Assembly (NCBI GenBank): GCA_021846695.1 | Contig: JAJZWN010000006.1 | Location: 1 to 45,468 of the forward strand | DNA: 45,468 bases | Reading direction: 5' to 3' | DNA from: Thermoplasmata archaeon | GTDB taxonomy: Archaea > Thermoplasmatota > Thermoplasmata > Thermoplasmatales > Thermoplasmataceae | Shown here: one piece after another, positions 9,066 to 17,935 of the stretch | Numbering within the stretch: position 1 is the stretch's first letter | Layout: every line of letters begins with the position of its first letter | Position numbers and translations under genes: made by a program | The notes under the pieces: model-generated | Seen by the model: only the letters and a program-made list of their open reading frames with translations | The model's database searches: none | Told to the model about the DNA's origin: nothing

Positions 9066-9257
9066 TACACTATATCCTAATTGCCTTATTTAAATATTGA
9101 GCCTGATGTCTGACAAAAACACTAAATTATATATTCATAATTTAACTGAACACCTAGAATGATGCAAGTGATCATATAAATGTCTGACACAATCAATATG
9201 ATTGCATACCTCTAAATCATCATACTTAATAAATGCAATTAAACATTAACTATAAAA

Positions 9258-9270
9258 ATATTTATTTATA
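9258..9270 (+). promoter_or_regulatory. TATA box of the 9289 glycosyltransferase
   Basis: ATATTTATTTATA is centred about 25 bases before the GTG at 9289. The spacing supports the GTG start and a leaderless mRNA. The overlapping ATG at 9287 is followed at once by a stop. Confidence 0.55.
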
Positions 9271-9288
9271 TGTAAAGCATGTAACTAT

Positions 9289-10524
9289 GTGAGGTTCTTC
9301 CTGATAATTTATATGGCGTTGCTTGCAGTTACTGTCATATCCTTTATATATTATCTGTTAAATGCATACTATTCCACATATTACAGGAAAGGGGAAACAA
9401 TTTCAAATGTTAATCCGGATGAAGCCACTATTGTAATGCCGGTTTACAATGAAGACGTTGAAATTTTCAGGCAGGCTATAGTATCACTCGCACTTCAGGG
9501 TTCAAAGTTTATTGTTGTAGGTGATTCAAGCCTTGAACCCTATAAGACTATAACCGAACAGAACGGAGGAAGGTTTATTTATTTAAGCCAGAGAGGCGGG
9601 AAAAAGAATGCCCTGGTTCAGGGGATTAAACACGTTTCAACGAAATATGTTATGTTTGTAGACAGTGATACAATAATACCTGCAGATACATTAAAAAGCA
9701 TGCTTTCTTATTTTTCCAACGGCATAGCCGGAGTGGGTGTAAACATACACATTAAAAATGATGGCACAAATATCTCATATGCATCTGAATTTATTGAAAG
9801 GCTTACGGAAATGATATCAAAATCCATGTCAAGGCACGGAAATGTTTACGTTCTGGACGGCAGATGCGCCATGTATATAACAGATGTGGTAAAGCCTTTC
9901 ATGGTTTCTGATGAATTCCTTAATAAGAAAATTTTTGGCAAGAAAGTTGTCCTTGGAGATGACATGCAATTAACAAGCTTCCTTATTAAAAATAAATATA
10001 AAATGATAAAAGATTATGATATTACAGTTGAAACAGAACCGCAAAAAGGCACCAGGAAATTTTTAAATCAGCAAATTAGATGGTCCAGAAGAGGGTGGTA
10101 CTTCTTCTTTAAAAACCTGAGCGATGGAACAACAAAGAATGGCGGGAAGTTTTACGCCTTTGAAATGTTTTACATATACCTGATACCCATAATTGGATTC
10201 ATACTATTTTTGTTCCGTGGCATGTTTATCCTTAGATTTCTCGGCCATATTGATTATCTCAGTGTTTCATCTGTAAACTACCTGATAATGGCACATTTAT
10301 TACATCTTCATTCCCATGATATTCTAGGTTCCTTAATAAATGGAATAATGTATACCCTAGGGGCTATTGGCGATAGCATTTTTGTGGGAGCAATAATGAT
10401 ACGGATTCCAAAGAACAGAATAAGGACACTGGCATACGGGGCAATGGGCCTTGGTGTACTTTTCTTCGTTAACCTTTACGGTCTATTCACATTCTGGAAG
10501 CAATCAAAATGGCTAACAAGATAA
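9289..10524 (+). CDS. Membrane glycosyltransferase, GT2 family (hyaluronan synthase-like)
   Basis: A 411-residue processive-type GT2 enzyme with a GTG start. After one N-terminal transmembrane helix, the catalytic domain shows TIVMPVYNEDVEIF, the nucleotide/metal-binding VDSDT (about residue 120), GDDMQLT, and QQIRWSRRGW, the Q-x-x-R-W motif of polymerising synthases. Three or four transmembrane helices close the protein. The group makes beta-linked polysaccharides or glycolipid head groups at the inner face of the membrane. The product here is unknown; surface glycan or lipid glycosylation is the reasonable inference for a cell without a wall. It stops four bases before the convergent flavoenzyme gene. 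Confidence 0.87.
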   Translation: MRFFLIIYMALLAVTVISFIYYLLNAYYSTYYRKGETISNVNPDEATIVMPVYNEDVEIFRQAIVSLALQGSKFIVVGDSSLEPYKTITEQNGGRFIYLSQRGGKKNALVQGIKHVSTKYVMFVDSDTIIPADTLKSMLSYFSNGIAGVGVNIHIKNDGTNISYASEFIERLTEMISKSMSRHGNVYVLDGRCAMYITDVVKPFMVSDEFLNKKIFGKKVVLGDDMQLTSFLIKNKYKMIKDYDITVETEPQKGTRKFLNQQIRWSRRGWYFFFKNLSDGTTKNGGKFYAFEMFYIYLIPIIGFILFLFRGMFILRFLGHIDYLSVSSVNYLIMAHLLHLHSHDILGSLINGIMYTLGAIGDSIFVGAIMIRIPKNRIRTLAYGAMGLGVLFFVNLYGLFTFWKQSKWLTR

Positions 10525-10528
10525 AAAA

Positions 10529-11695
10529 TTAATACGGGGATTTTTTATATATAGTATGCCTTCCAAGTTGAGAAATCGAGCTATAACCTGATAAAGCCAT
10601 TTGAAGGTCAAACTCAGCCCTCAATTGATTGAGATACCGTTCTATGCCTCTTTGTCCAGCAACTGCCATTGCATAACAGTATGGCCTGCCTATCAGAACG
10701 CCTGAAGCACCAAGAGCGAGAGCCTTCATGGCATCGGCAGCATGCCTGATCCCGCTGTCAAAAAGTATGGTAAATTCCGGCTTATTTTCACCGGTTATCT
10801 CATCAAGTGCTTCCAGTGAGGATATTGAACCATCAACCTGCCTTCCCCCATGATTGGAAATTATCACGCCATCTGCACCGTATTTAACTGCAGTATGCAC
10901 ATCTTCTTCTGACGATATTCCTTTGATTAAAATGGGCAGTTTTGTCCAGCTCCTTATTTTCCTGAAGCCATCCCATGTGAACGAAGGGTTGACATAAACC
11001 ATAAGGAACTCTTCAATTGCGGCCTGCATATTATTTTCAGGTGAAGTTTCAAGCCTTTTCAAAAATTCAGGGTCAGTTATGAAGTTTGCAATGCCCTCTC
11101 CCTGCAGGAATGGAAGATACGCATTTTTAATATCCTGTTCCCTCCAACCCAGCATTGTTGTGTCAACCGTTACCACTATGACTTTGTATCCGGCTTTTTC
11201 CGCTCTGTTGACCATACTCTTCATGACATTTTCATCCTTTCCGGGGTAAAGCTGGAACCATTTCTCGCTCTCCGGGAACTTTGCTGCTATGTCCTCAATG
11301 CTGGTTGATGAAACAGTACTCAGTATATATGGCATGCCCAGTGAAGCAGCAGCTCCTGCACTGGCATATTCTGCATCTTTATGTATTATCGATTGCACAC
11401 CAATAGGTGCTATTATAAATGGTGAATCCTGTTTCCGGCCAAATAGTGTTATGGATTGATTTCTGTTTTCTACATCATGCAGGTATCGTGGCCTTATCCT
11501 ATACCTGGAAAATGCCTTTATATTTTCTATCATGGTATCTTCCGACCCTGCGGCACCTTCGAGATATCCCCAGGGACCATCCTGCAATGCCATTCTGGCA
11601 GAAGACCTCCAGGATTCAAGCGATACAGGAAGATCAGAATCTGCATCCATTTTCAAGTAAATTTTAAGTTGATAATCCAATCCAAATTGTGTCAT
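10529..11695 (-). CDS. FMN-dependent alpha-hydroxyacid oxidase, lactate 2-monooxygenase-like
   Basis: A 388-residue TIM-barrel flavoprotein of the glycolate oxidase / L-lactate dehydrogenase family. Typical segments are RPRYLHDVENRN, SPFIIAPIGV, ILSTVSSTS and the FMN/catalytic region ILIKGI...GVIISNHGGRQVD, where the His and Arg of NHGGRQ act on the substrate. The stretch VVTVDTTMLGWREQDI-KNAYLPFLQGEGIAN resembles mycobacterial lactate 2-monooxygenase more than lactate dehydrogenase or glycolate oxidase, because those usually lack this insert. If so, it turns L-lactate and oxygen into acetate, CO2 and water. A quinone- or oxygen-linked oxidase with another hydroxyacid remains possible. Monocistronic. 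Confidence 0.83.
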   Translation of the reverse strand: MTQFGLDYQLKIYLKMDADSDLPVSLESWRSSARMALQDGPWGYLEGAAGSEDTMIENIKAFSRYRIRPRYLHDVENRNQSITLFGRKQDSPFIIAPIGVQSIIHKDAEYASAGAAASLGMPYILSTVSSTSIEDIAAKFPESEKWFQLYPGKDENVMKSMVNRAEKAGYKVIVVTVDTTMLGWREQDIKNAYLPFLQGEGIANFITDPEFLKRLETSPENNMQAAIEEFLMVYVNPSFTWDGFRKIRSWTKLPILIKGISSEEDVHTAVKYGADGVIISNHGGRQVDGSISSLEALDEITGENKPEFTILFDSGIRHAADAMKALALGASGVLIGRPYCYAMAVAGQRGIERYLNQLRAEFDLQMALSGYSSISQLGRHTIYKKSPY

Positions 11696-11746
11696 TATTA
11701 TTAAAAGAATAAATCCTATTTAAAGGTTGGCTGCTCCAGTTAAGCA

Positions 11747-12574
11747 CTAAAACAATGTCCGGAACCTGCTCTGTGCTTCATATTTCCACTCATCCTCCTC
11801 TGATGTACATATAACACCATTTTTCCTGCAGGCTTCTTCGATGGCTCGCCGGAAGCTATTCCACCATTCATTCCCTGTTTTAATATATCCCGTTCCTGCC
11901 ATATATGAAACGGTGCCTTTAAAATCCTGAAATGAGTCATATATTATTCTTGTCCCTGTTGAAGCACAGAATTCTATTATCCTGTCAATATCATCTGTAT
12001 TGTCGTTTACCCCATTGGCTATGGGCCCTAAATAAAGCCATGTTCTGATCCCGGTTTCAGCCAACTTTTTCAGGGCATTTAAACGCTTAAATGGATCAGG
12101 TGCATATGGCTCCAGTATTTTTGAGACTTTTCTATTAATAGTTGTTACTGTAATGCCAACATCAATATTTTTTTTATATTTTTCAAGAATTTTGATATCC
12201 TTTAAAATAAGTGGTGATTTTGTCTGGATGGTGACATAAAAACCATTCTTCACCAGTATTCCTATAGCCTCTGGCACTATTCTGTATTTCATTTCAATAG
12301 ACTGGTAAGGGTCTGTAATTGTTGATATGCCAACTATTCCCTTTTTATATGTTCTTGCCTCATGTTCCAGTAATTCAATTATATTTTTTCTGACAAAAAC
12401 TACCTTCCCCCAGTTATTAGCCGCTTCTGCGGGTGACATATCTATTGCATAGCAGTAACGGCATCCATGAAAGCATCCGAGATATGGATTAAATGCATAA
12501 TCAAGTTCAGCCATTCCTGATTTTCCCAGTGCATGTTTTGCATTTGTTTCAATTATTTTTATATTATCCGGCAT
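11747..12574 (-). CDS. Radical SAM protein, spore photoproduct lyase-like (SplB/Rv2578c group)
   Basis: A 275-residue radical SAM enzyme. The cluster motif NPYLGCFHGCRYCYAID (C-x3-C-x2-C, about residues 33-43) is intact. The surrounding pattern, with GISTITDPYQSIE and TIQTKSPLILKDI, matches the family annotated as DNA repair photolyase or SplB-related. True spore photoproduct lyase repairs thymine spore dimers, but most members of this wide group have no proven substrate. The gene starts five bases after the NreA-like gene ends, so they form one operon. That context supports a role in DNA damage repair, as an inference only. Confidence 0.82.
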   Translation of the reverse strand: MPDNIKIIETNAKHALGKSGMAELDYAFNPYLGCFHGCRYCYAIDMSPAEAANNWGKVVFVRKNIIELLEHEARTYKKGIVGISTITDPYQSIEMKYRIVPEAIGILVKNGFYVTIQTKSPLILKDIKILEKYKKNIDVGITVTTINRKVSKILEPYAPDPFKRLNALKKLAETGIRTWLYLGPIANGVNDNTDDIDRIIEFCASTGTRIIYDSFQDFKGTVSYMAGTGYIKTGNEWWNSFRRAIEEACRKNGVICTSEEDEWKYEAQSRFRTLF

Positions 12575-12579
12575 ATTTA

Positions 12580-13809
12580 TCAGTAATTATCAAGGCTGGA
12601 CACAAGATATTTTAAATTGTTTGATTTTGCTTTCCATGCCTTTATGTCAACCTTTGTAAATTTTCCAACATATTTTATTGCATCCTGTATATTATCGAAC
12701 TTCTCCGGCTTTCCTTTAAGCAATTCCCTGACATTTTCCCTTACATACCAGACCCCTACAGGTATATTAAAACCGGGATATATCTCCCTCCAGAGCATCG
12801 CTGACCCGGTTCTTTTGATTTCCCTGTATTTCTCTGCAACAGCAAGCCTGGAAGAATAATAACACCCGCCTATTCCCGGATATGTCTTCCTTCCGTAATA
12901 CCCTTCATAGTCAAGTTCGACTTCAACAGAATCCCCGAAACTATTCCATGTGCTTCCCGGGAACCATGATTCGCCCCATTCAAACATCCACTGCCCCGGT
13001 GCAAGTATTGCTATAAATAAATTGCCTGAGGTTTCCCTTATGTAAACTTCGAATTCATCTATTTCCCTGTAATCCTTTATCTCTTCCACTAAATTATCAG
13101 ATATTGATTTATCCGTAGCCGTTATTGACCATCTGGTTGGCACTATCCTTCTCTTTTTTCCTGTTCCAAGGGAACCTGAACTGAGTGCCTTGGAAATCCC
13201 ATTAATTCCCATTCCCTTTTCATATAGCTTCAGTATTCCACTTCCTGCCTTCAGATCCTTATCATAGTATATCTTTTCAATCCTGTTATCTATATGGTAA
13301 TTCCCGAATTTAATGCTCTTCAGTGGCGATGATGGCCCCATAGGCGTTATATTTTCATCAAGCACAACATTATCTTTAAATGATTTTTCCACAGTCATCT
13401 CAACATCCACAGGCCTGGATGATAATGAGCTTATCTGGATTTCCTGGAGCCTGTAGTCCGGGTCTGAAGCTTTTGTTGCTTCAATTTTTATTCCACCCCT
13501 TAAGAGTGAAAGCCTGCTTGAGAGAAACTCATTCAAATCTGTGGAAAGCCATTTTGACTCATCCTCCATATAGGCTGTATCACCGGAGAAAGGGGGTGTT
13601 GACGGATAAATATTAATTTTTGGGTAGCCATACCTGCCAACAAAGAGCGATGGCGGTGAGGAACCTGAAATTGAATTTCCATTGAATGTATAAACTTTTT
13701 TAACCCTGTCCACAATAGAAACAGGGCAATATGAAAGACCGCATAGCATCTTTGCACCGCGGCATTTTACGCATAACGATGGTGGAATTTTAACCAGCTT
13801 TTTTCCCAT
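12580..13809 (-). CDS. nreA: NreA-like archaeal DNA repair protein (DUF650/DUF651)
   Basis: A 409-residue protein matching the archaeal Nre family. The N-terminal zinc-ribbon-like CVKCRGAKMLCGLSYC (C-x2-C-x6-C-x4-C, residues 13-28) is followed by SSPPSLFVGRYGYPKINIYP, both hallmarks of the family. In Haloferax, NreA is linked to repair of mitomycin C damage and many members bind PCNA through a C-terminal PIP motif; here the extreme C-terminus is basic and then NLKYLVSSLDNY, with no clear PIP box. It is the first gene of an operon with the radical SAM lyase-like gene, five bases downstream. Start at 13809 is supported by a TATA-like stretch near 13830. Confidence 0.87.
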   Translation of the reverse strand: MGKKLVKIPPSLCVKCRGAKMLCGLSYCPVSIVDRVKKVYTFNGNSISGSSPPSLFVGRYGYPKINIYPSTPPFSGDTAYMEDESKWLSTDLNEFLSSRLSLLRGGIKIEATKASDPDYRLQEIQISSLSSRPVDVEMTVEKSFKDNVVLDENITPMGPSSPLKSIKFGNYHIDNRIEKIYYDKDLKAGSGILKLYEKGMGINGISKALSSGSLGTGKKRRIVPTRWSITATDKSISDNLVEEIKDYREIDEFEVYIRETSGNLFIAILAPGQWMFEWGESWFPGSTWNSFGDSVEVELDYEGYYGRKTYPGIGGCYYSSRLAVAEKYREIKRTGSAMLWREIYPGFNIPVGVWYVRENVRELLKGKPEKFDNIQDAIKYVGKFTKVDIKAWKAKSNNLKYLVSSLDNY

Positions 13810-13882
13810 ATAACCTTATTAATTCTAAATACTATATTAACCCTTTTCAATATTGCCAGCTTCTATAAACTCTATATTTTTT

Positions 13883-14542
13883 TTATGGAGAAAGTGTAAT
13901 TTCAACAACACATTTATTGTCCCCGTCAGGAAAATTCTCAATTAGCTTGAAACCTTCATTCGAAGTGTTAGGCAGCATTGAACCTTCAAGTGATCCACAG
14001 ACCATGTCTTTATTATTTTTTGCCAGTTCGTAGAAAATACAGTTATGCCTGATGATTTTAACTGTGTCATGATCCACTTCCATCTTTGCATAATAACCAA
14101 GCTTGTTCAGAATATTAACGTATTCACCTATTTTTTCAAGTTTTTCTTCCCTGTTCAGTGATGTTAGCGACATGTTATCCGATGTAACTTCCTTTATAAT
14201 GTCTTCTGCCATCCGCATGAGAATTTTATTTAATCCTACAGTCCCCAGTTCTCTCTCTACCTCTTTTAAAAGCATAGATGAAAAATTGATATACTGTTTT
14301 GGGAAAATTTGCATTCCATTCTTTGTTAACTTATAATATTTTTTTGGCCTTCCGGTTTTAGCCCTGACAAAATAAGATGAAACAAGATTATGTGTTTCAA
14401 GATAATAGATATGCTCCTGGACTGCATTTTTGTTAATACCCATAATCTCGGATAATTGATCGAGTGTTTTATCATCGTATAGTAGAGAACTGAGTATAGT
14501 GCTTTTGCTATTGCCCAGATAATCATTAACTATTACTTCCAT
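13883..14542 (-). CDS. sufR: SufR-like Fe-S cluster-sensing transcriptional regulator
   Basis: A 219-residue protein when started at the ATG at 14542; a longer open frame reaches 14629 but runs through the promoter region. The N-terminal winged helix (residues about 1-75) includes TLDQLSEIMGINKNAVQEH and the wing TGRPKKYYKLTKNG. The C-terminal half keeps three cysteines in the order seen in cyanobacterial SufR, where three Cys hold a [4Fe-4S] cluster: HNCIFYEL, KDMVCGSL and DNKCVVEI. It is divergent from sufC with 104 bases between them. By analogy it would repress the suf genes when clusters are plentiful. DNA-binding specificity is unknown. Confidence 0.8.
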   Translation of the reverse strand: MEVIVNDYLGNSKSTILSSLLYDDKTLDQLSEIMGINKNAVQEHIYYLETHNLVSSYFVRAKTGRPKKYYKLTKNGMQIFPKQYINFSSMLLKEVERELGTVGLNKILMRMAEDIIKEVTSDNMSLTSLNREEKLEKIGEYVNILNKLGYYAKMEVDHDTVKIIRHNCIFYELAKNNKDMVCGSLEGSMLPNTSNEGFKLIENFPDGDNKCVVEITLSP

Positions 14543-14571
14543 ACAATCACTAAATATATATTCTAATTTAA

Positions 14572-14579
14572 TATTTATA
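14572..14579 (-). promoter_or_regulatory. TATA box of the sufR-like gene
   Basis: On the minus strand it reads TATAAATA, about 33 bases before the ATG at 14542, so a short leader of a few bases is expected. Confidence 0.45.
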
Positions 14580-14584
14580 CTTAT

Positions 14585-14608
14585 ATGTACTTTAGTTACT
14601 TTATACAT
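14585..14608. promoter_or_regulatory. Candidate SufR operator between sufR and sufC
   Basis: ATGTA (14585-14589) and TACAT (14604-14608) form an inverted repeat, and inside it ACTTTA occurs twice as a direct repeat at 14589-14594 and 14598-14603. The site sits between the two divergent TATA boxes, where one bound regulator could affect both genes. Assignment to SufR is inference from position. Confidence 0.35.
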
Positions 14609-14617
14609 AATAAAATG

Positions 14618-14625
14618 TTTAAATA
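14618..14625 (+). promoter_or_regulatory. TATA box of the sufCBD operon
   Basis: TTTAAATA is centred about 26 bases before the sufC ATG at 14647. Confidence 0.6.
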
Positions 14626-14646
14626 CCAATTTGTAATGAATCTATA

Positions 14647-15390
14647 ATGACAGATATGGCACTCAAGATAGAAAATCTTAAAGCCGAAGTAGAAGGCAAA
14701 GAAATACTAAAGGGTATTGACCTTACTATTAACTCAGGCGAAATTCACGCTTTAATGGGTCCTAACGGGGCCGGCAAAAGTACCCTTGGTGAGGTACTTA
14801 TAGGGCATCCTAACTATAAAATCACAGGCGGAAAGATCCTGATAAATGGCAGGGACATGACAAACGCCACGCCGGAAGAACGTGCCAGGGCAGGCTTATT
14901 CCTGGCTTTTCAGAATCCAATTAGCATAAGTGGGGTAAAAATATCTACTTTTCTTAGAATGGCATATAATAATCTATATCCCGATGAAAAGATGCCACTT
15001 AAGGAATTTTTTAATATGGTCAAAACTGTAATGAAAGATGTTGACATGGACGAATCCTTTATATCAAGATCTATAAATGATGGCTTTTCCGGAGGAGAGA
15101 GAAAACGTTTTGAAGTTCTACAGATGGTTATACTGAAGCCGAAAATAGTAATACTGGATGAAATTGACTCCGGGCTAGATGTGGATGCACTGAAACTTGT
15201 ATCAGCTGAAATCAAGAAAATGCATGATCAGAAAGTAGGATTTCTAATAATTACACATTACCAGAGGATATTAAAGGACATTATCCCTGAATTTGTCCAT
15301 GTGTTAAAAGATGGCAGAATAGTAATGAATGGTGATAACAAAGTATCCGATAGAATAGAAGATGAAGGATACGACTGGATAAAGGAGTGA
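14647..15390 (+). CDS. sufC: SufC, ATPase of the SufBCD Fe-S assembly complex
   Basis: A 247-residue ABC-type ATPase. Walker A is GPNGAGKST (about residues 37-45), the signature is FSGGERKRFEV, and Walker B with catalytic Glu is VILDEIDSGLDVDA; the FSGGE(R/K)KR and SGLDVDAL forms are characteristic of SufC among ABC proteins. It powers conformational change in the SufB-SufD scaffold during cluster assembly in the cytoplasm. It is the first gene of the operon and its TGA overlaps the Shine-Dalgarno region of sufB. The archaeal suf set is minimal here: no sufS, sufU or sufE lies in the window. Confidence 0.95.
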   Translation: MTDMALKIENLKAEVEGKEILKGIDLTINSGEIHALMGPNGAGKSTLGEVLIGHPNYKITGGKILINGRDMTNATPEERARAGLFLAFQNPISISGVKISTFLRMAYNNLYPDEKMPLKEFFNMVKTVMKDVDMDESFISRSINDGFSGGERKRFEVLQMVILKPKIVILDEIDSGLDVDALKLVSAEIKKMHDQKVGFLIITHYQRILKDIIPEFVHVLKDGRIVMNGDNKVSDRIEDEGYDWIKE

Positions 15391-15395
15391 TAAAA

Positions 15396-17903
15396 ATGGA
15401 AGACTACAATAAAGATGAAGAAATAGAAAAACTTACTGAAAGTTTAAAGCACAACAAAAAGTCAGATTTTGAATTCCACGATACAATAAATCCCGTTTAT
15501 TCAACAGGAACAGGTTTGAATAGAAAGACCGTAGAAGAAATATCAGATATCAAGCATGAACCTGACTGGATGAGGAGGAGCAGGCTTAAAGCGCTTGACA
15601 TTTTCCTTTCAAAGCCCATGCCAACATGGGGGCCAGACCTATCGGGAATAAACTTTGATGAACTGACATACTACTCAAAGCCAGGAGAGACCAAAGCAAA
15701 AAACTGGGATGACGTGCCTGATAAAATCAAGGAAACATTCAATAAACTCGGCATACCACAGATGGAGCAGAAATATCTTGCAGGGTCTGTTGCCCAGTAT
15801 GACAGTGAAGGCGTTTACGGGAGCCTGAGAAAGGAATGGGAAGACAAAGGCGTAATATTTACCGACCTTGATACCGCTGTACAGGAGCATCCGGACCTTG
15901 TGAAAGATTACTATTGCCGGGCTATTCCACCCAGTGATAATAAATTCGCAGCTTTAAATGGTGCTGTATGGTCCGGAGGGTCATTCCTTTATGTCCCGAA
16001 AAACGTTACAATAGATATGCCATTGCAGACATATTTTAGAATGAATGGTGAACAGAGCGGACAGTTTGAACATACTATAGTTGTAGCTGATGAGGGTGCA
16101 AAAGTCCATTATATCGAAGGCTGCCTGCCTGAGGATGAATTGATCAGCCAGGGCGATAAATTTGTGCCAATAAATGAACTATTGACAGATGATTCAGTAG
16201 TCTCAAACACCGGCAATCAAAGAAAGATTACACGCAAATATGTGCATCCATACAGTGGCTTGATGTATAAAATAACACCATTATCACCTGGAAATGCTTT
16301 CAGGGCAACATCAGAACATCCAGTTCTAAGTATAAAGAAAGAGGATGTAACGTCAAGAATAAGGGATGGGCATTACGAAATATCAACAAAAAAGCTGATG
16401 GAAGCCATACCGGAATACAGAAGAATGGATGAATTGAGCGAAGGAGACTTTATCGTTTATGTATCGCCTGTTGAAACAGAAGATGACGCTTCCATAGATG
16501 ATGACATGCTTAAAATTCTTGGCCTTTATACCGCAGAAGGTTCAATATCATTCAATAAATCTCTGAATTTATATCAGATGTCTTTCTCATTTGGTTTATC
16601 AGAAAAAGAAGAAAAAATTGCATATGAATTGTATAATATAATAAAAGCTAAAGGCGAGCAGGCAAATATATTCAAAGCGGATAAAAAATATTACACAGTA
16701 TCCACATACTCAAAAACACTGATAGACTTCTGCTTAAATAACGCTGGAAAATATGCAGACAAAAAGGCATTATCTGAAAAAATAATGAAACTGCCACCGG
16801 AAAAACAGAAACTATTGATCGATTATTACCTGAAAGGGGATGGCAACGTATACATTAAAAAGGGCAAATCAAAAATGATCCGTGCTGGCACAGCAAGCAA
16901 AGTGCTTGCATTGCAGCTACAGGAAATGTTATCGAGAAATAACACATTTGCCAGCATAATGATAAGGAAAGCTTCAGATGATGTAATACTGGGCAGAAAC
17001 ATAAAAAGAAAGGAACAATACATCGTAGAGTATACAGAGAATATGAAATTCAGCAGGGTAAGGCATAAAGATAACTACTATTATGTTCCCATAAAGAAAA
17101 TGGAAGCCGAAGTATATGATGACATCGTATACAATATGGAAGTAGAAACAGACGATTCCTATCTGGTAAAAGGATTCGCAGTCCATAACTGCACTGCTCC
17201 GAAATACAACACAAGTTCATTGCACACTGCAATAGTGGAAATATACGCCAGGAAGAATTCTGATGTAAAGTACACAAGTGTACAGAACTGGTCTGATAGT
17301 GTATATAATTTACCCGTCAAAAGGGCATGGGTTGATGAAAATGCACATATGGACTGGGTAACAGGTGAACTGGGATCCAAAGTAACCATGATATATCCAT
17401 CATCATACCTCAGGGGGAGGGGCGCATCCACATCAAATCTCCAGATAACCCTTGCAACTAAGGACACATTCAAGGATGCAGGAGGAAAAGCGTTGCATCT
17501 GGCACCGGATACTACATCCAGGATAGTATCAAAATCTATCAGCCTTGATAACGGGCTTACCGCCTATAGGGGCCTTGTAAGGATGAATGAAGGTGCAAAG
17601 CGCGCTAAAAGCCATGTACAGTGTGATGCCCTGTTGATAAACAGCGATTCCAAGAACTACACATATCCCTACGATGAGATATATGAGCCAACTGCTGAAT
17701 TCAGCCATGAAGCTACTGTGGGAAAGATAGGTACAGATGAGCTTACATACCTGAGATCAAGGGGATTAAGCGAAGATGAAGCTTCATCTATGATCGTTCT
17801 CGGGTTTATGGATGATATCATGAAGGAAATTCCTATGGAGTTTGCAGTGGAAATGAACAGGCTCGTAAAACTCGAAATGTCAAAAATGGGAGCTGTGGGA
17901 TAA
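15396..17903 (+). CDS. sufB: SufB, Fe-S scaffold protein interrupted by an intein
   Basis: Starting at the ATG at 15396, which follows GGAG at 15384-15387 by eight bases, the precursor is 835 residues. The upstream in-frame GTG at 15387 overlaps that Shine-Dalgarno site and is less likely. Removing the 356-residue intein gives a SufB of about 479 residues, the usual size. Extein hallmarks are WSGGSFLYVPKNV before the intein, and CTAPKYNTSSLHTAIVEI, SNLQITLA and LTYLRSRGLSEDEA after it. SufB is the scaffold on which SufC/SufD-dependent Fe-S clusters form. The protein must splice to work because the insertion splits the core beta-helix at HYIEG/CTAP, next to an invariant cysteine. Confidence 0.94.
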   Translation: MEDYNKDEEIEKLTESLKHNKKSDFEFHDTINPVYSTGTGLNRKTVEEISDIKHEPDWMRRSRLKALDIFLSKPMPTWGPDLSGINFDELTYYSKPGETKAKNWDDVPDKIKETFNKLGIPQMEQKYLAGSVAQYDSEGVYGSLRKEWEDKGVIFTDLDTAVQEHPDLVKDYYCRAIPPSDNKFAALNGAVWSGGSFLYVPKNVTIDMPLQTYFRMNGEQSGQFEHTIVVADEGAKVHYIEGCLPEDELISQGDKFVPINELLTDDSVVSNTGNQRKITRKYVHPYSGLMYKITPLSPGNAFRATSEHPVLSIKKEDVTSRIRDGHYEISTKKLMEAIPEYRRMDELSEGDFIVYVSPVETEDDASIDDDMLKILGLYTAEGSISFNKSLNLYQMSFSFGLSEKEEKIAYELYNIIKAKGEQANIFKADKKYYTVSTYSKTLIDFCLNNAGKYADKKALSEKIMKLPPEKQKLLIDYYLKGDGNVYIKKGKSKMIRAGTASKVLALQLQEMLSRNNTFASIMIRKASDDVILGRNIKRKEQYIVEYTENMKFSRVRHKDNYYYVPIKKMEAEVYDDIVYNMEVETDDSYLVKGFAVHNCTAPKYNTSSLHTAIVEIYARKNSDVKYTSVQNWSDSVYNLPVKRAWVDENAHMDWVTGELGSKVTMIYPSSYLRGRGASTSNLQITLATKDTFKDAGGKALHLAPDTTSRIVSKSISLDNGLTAYRGLVRMNEGAKRAKSHVQCDALLINSDSKNYTYPYDEIYEPTAEFSHEATVGKIGTDELTYLRSRGLSEDEASSMIVLGFMDDIMKEIPMEFAVEMNRLVKLEMSKMGAVG
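16122..17189 (+). other. SufB intein with LAGLIDADG homing endonuclease domain
   Basis: The in-frame 356-residue insertion starts with Cys (CLPEDELIS) and ends HN before Cys+1 of the C-extein (VHN/CTAP). Splicing motifs are visible: block A at the first Cys, block B NAFRATSEHPVL (T-x-x-H), block F VYNMEVETDDSYLV and block G FAVHN. Between them is an endonuclease with two LAGLIDADG-type helices, ILGLYTAEGS and LIDYYLKGDGNV, each keeping an acidic residue (E, and D). Both the splicing and endonuclease parts look intact. InBase lists a SufB intein in Ferroplasma acidarmanus; I recall this from established knowledge and cannot compare sequences here. Confidence 0.93.
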
Positions 17904-17935
17904 ACCATTTTTTTTAATTTATACCGGTGATTAAC

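Noticed and set aside
9101..9195. Possible C/D-box RNA, with ATGATGC and CTGA motifs and a repeated ATGTCTGACA
   Set aside because: The spacing of the boxes is wrong and no C'/D' pair is seen, so it is probably chance in AT-rich DNA.
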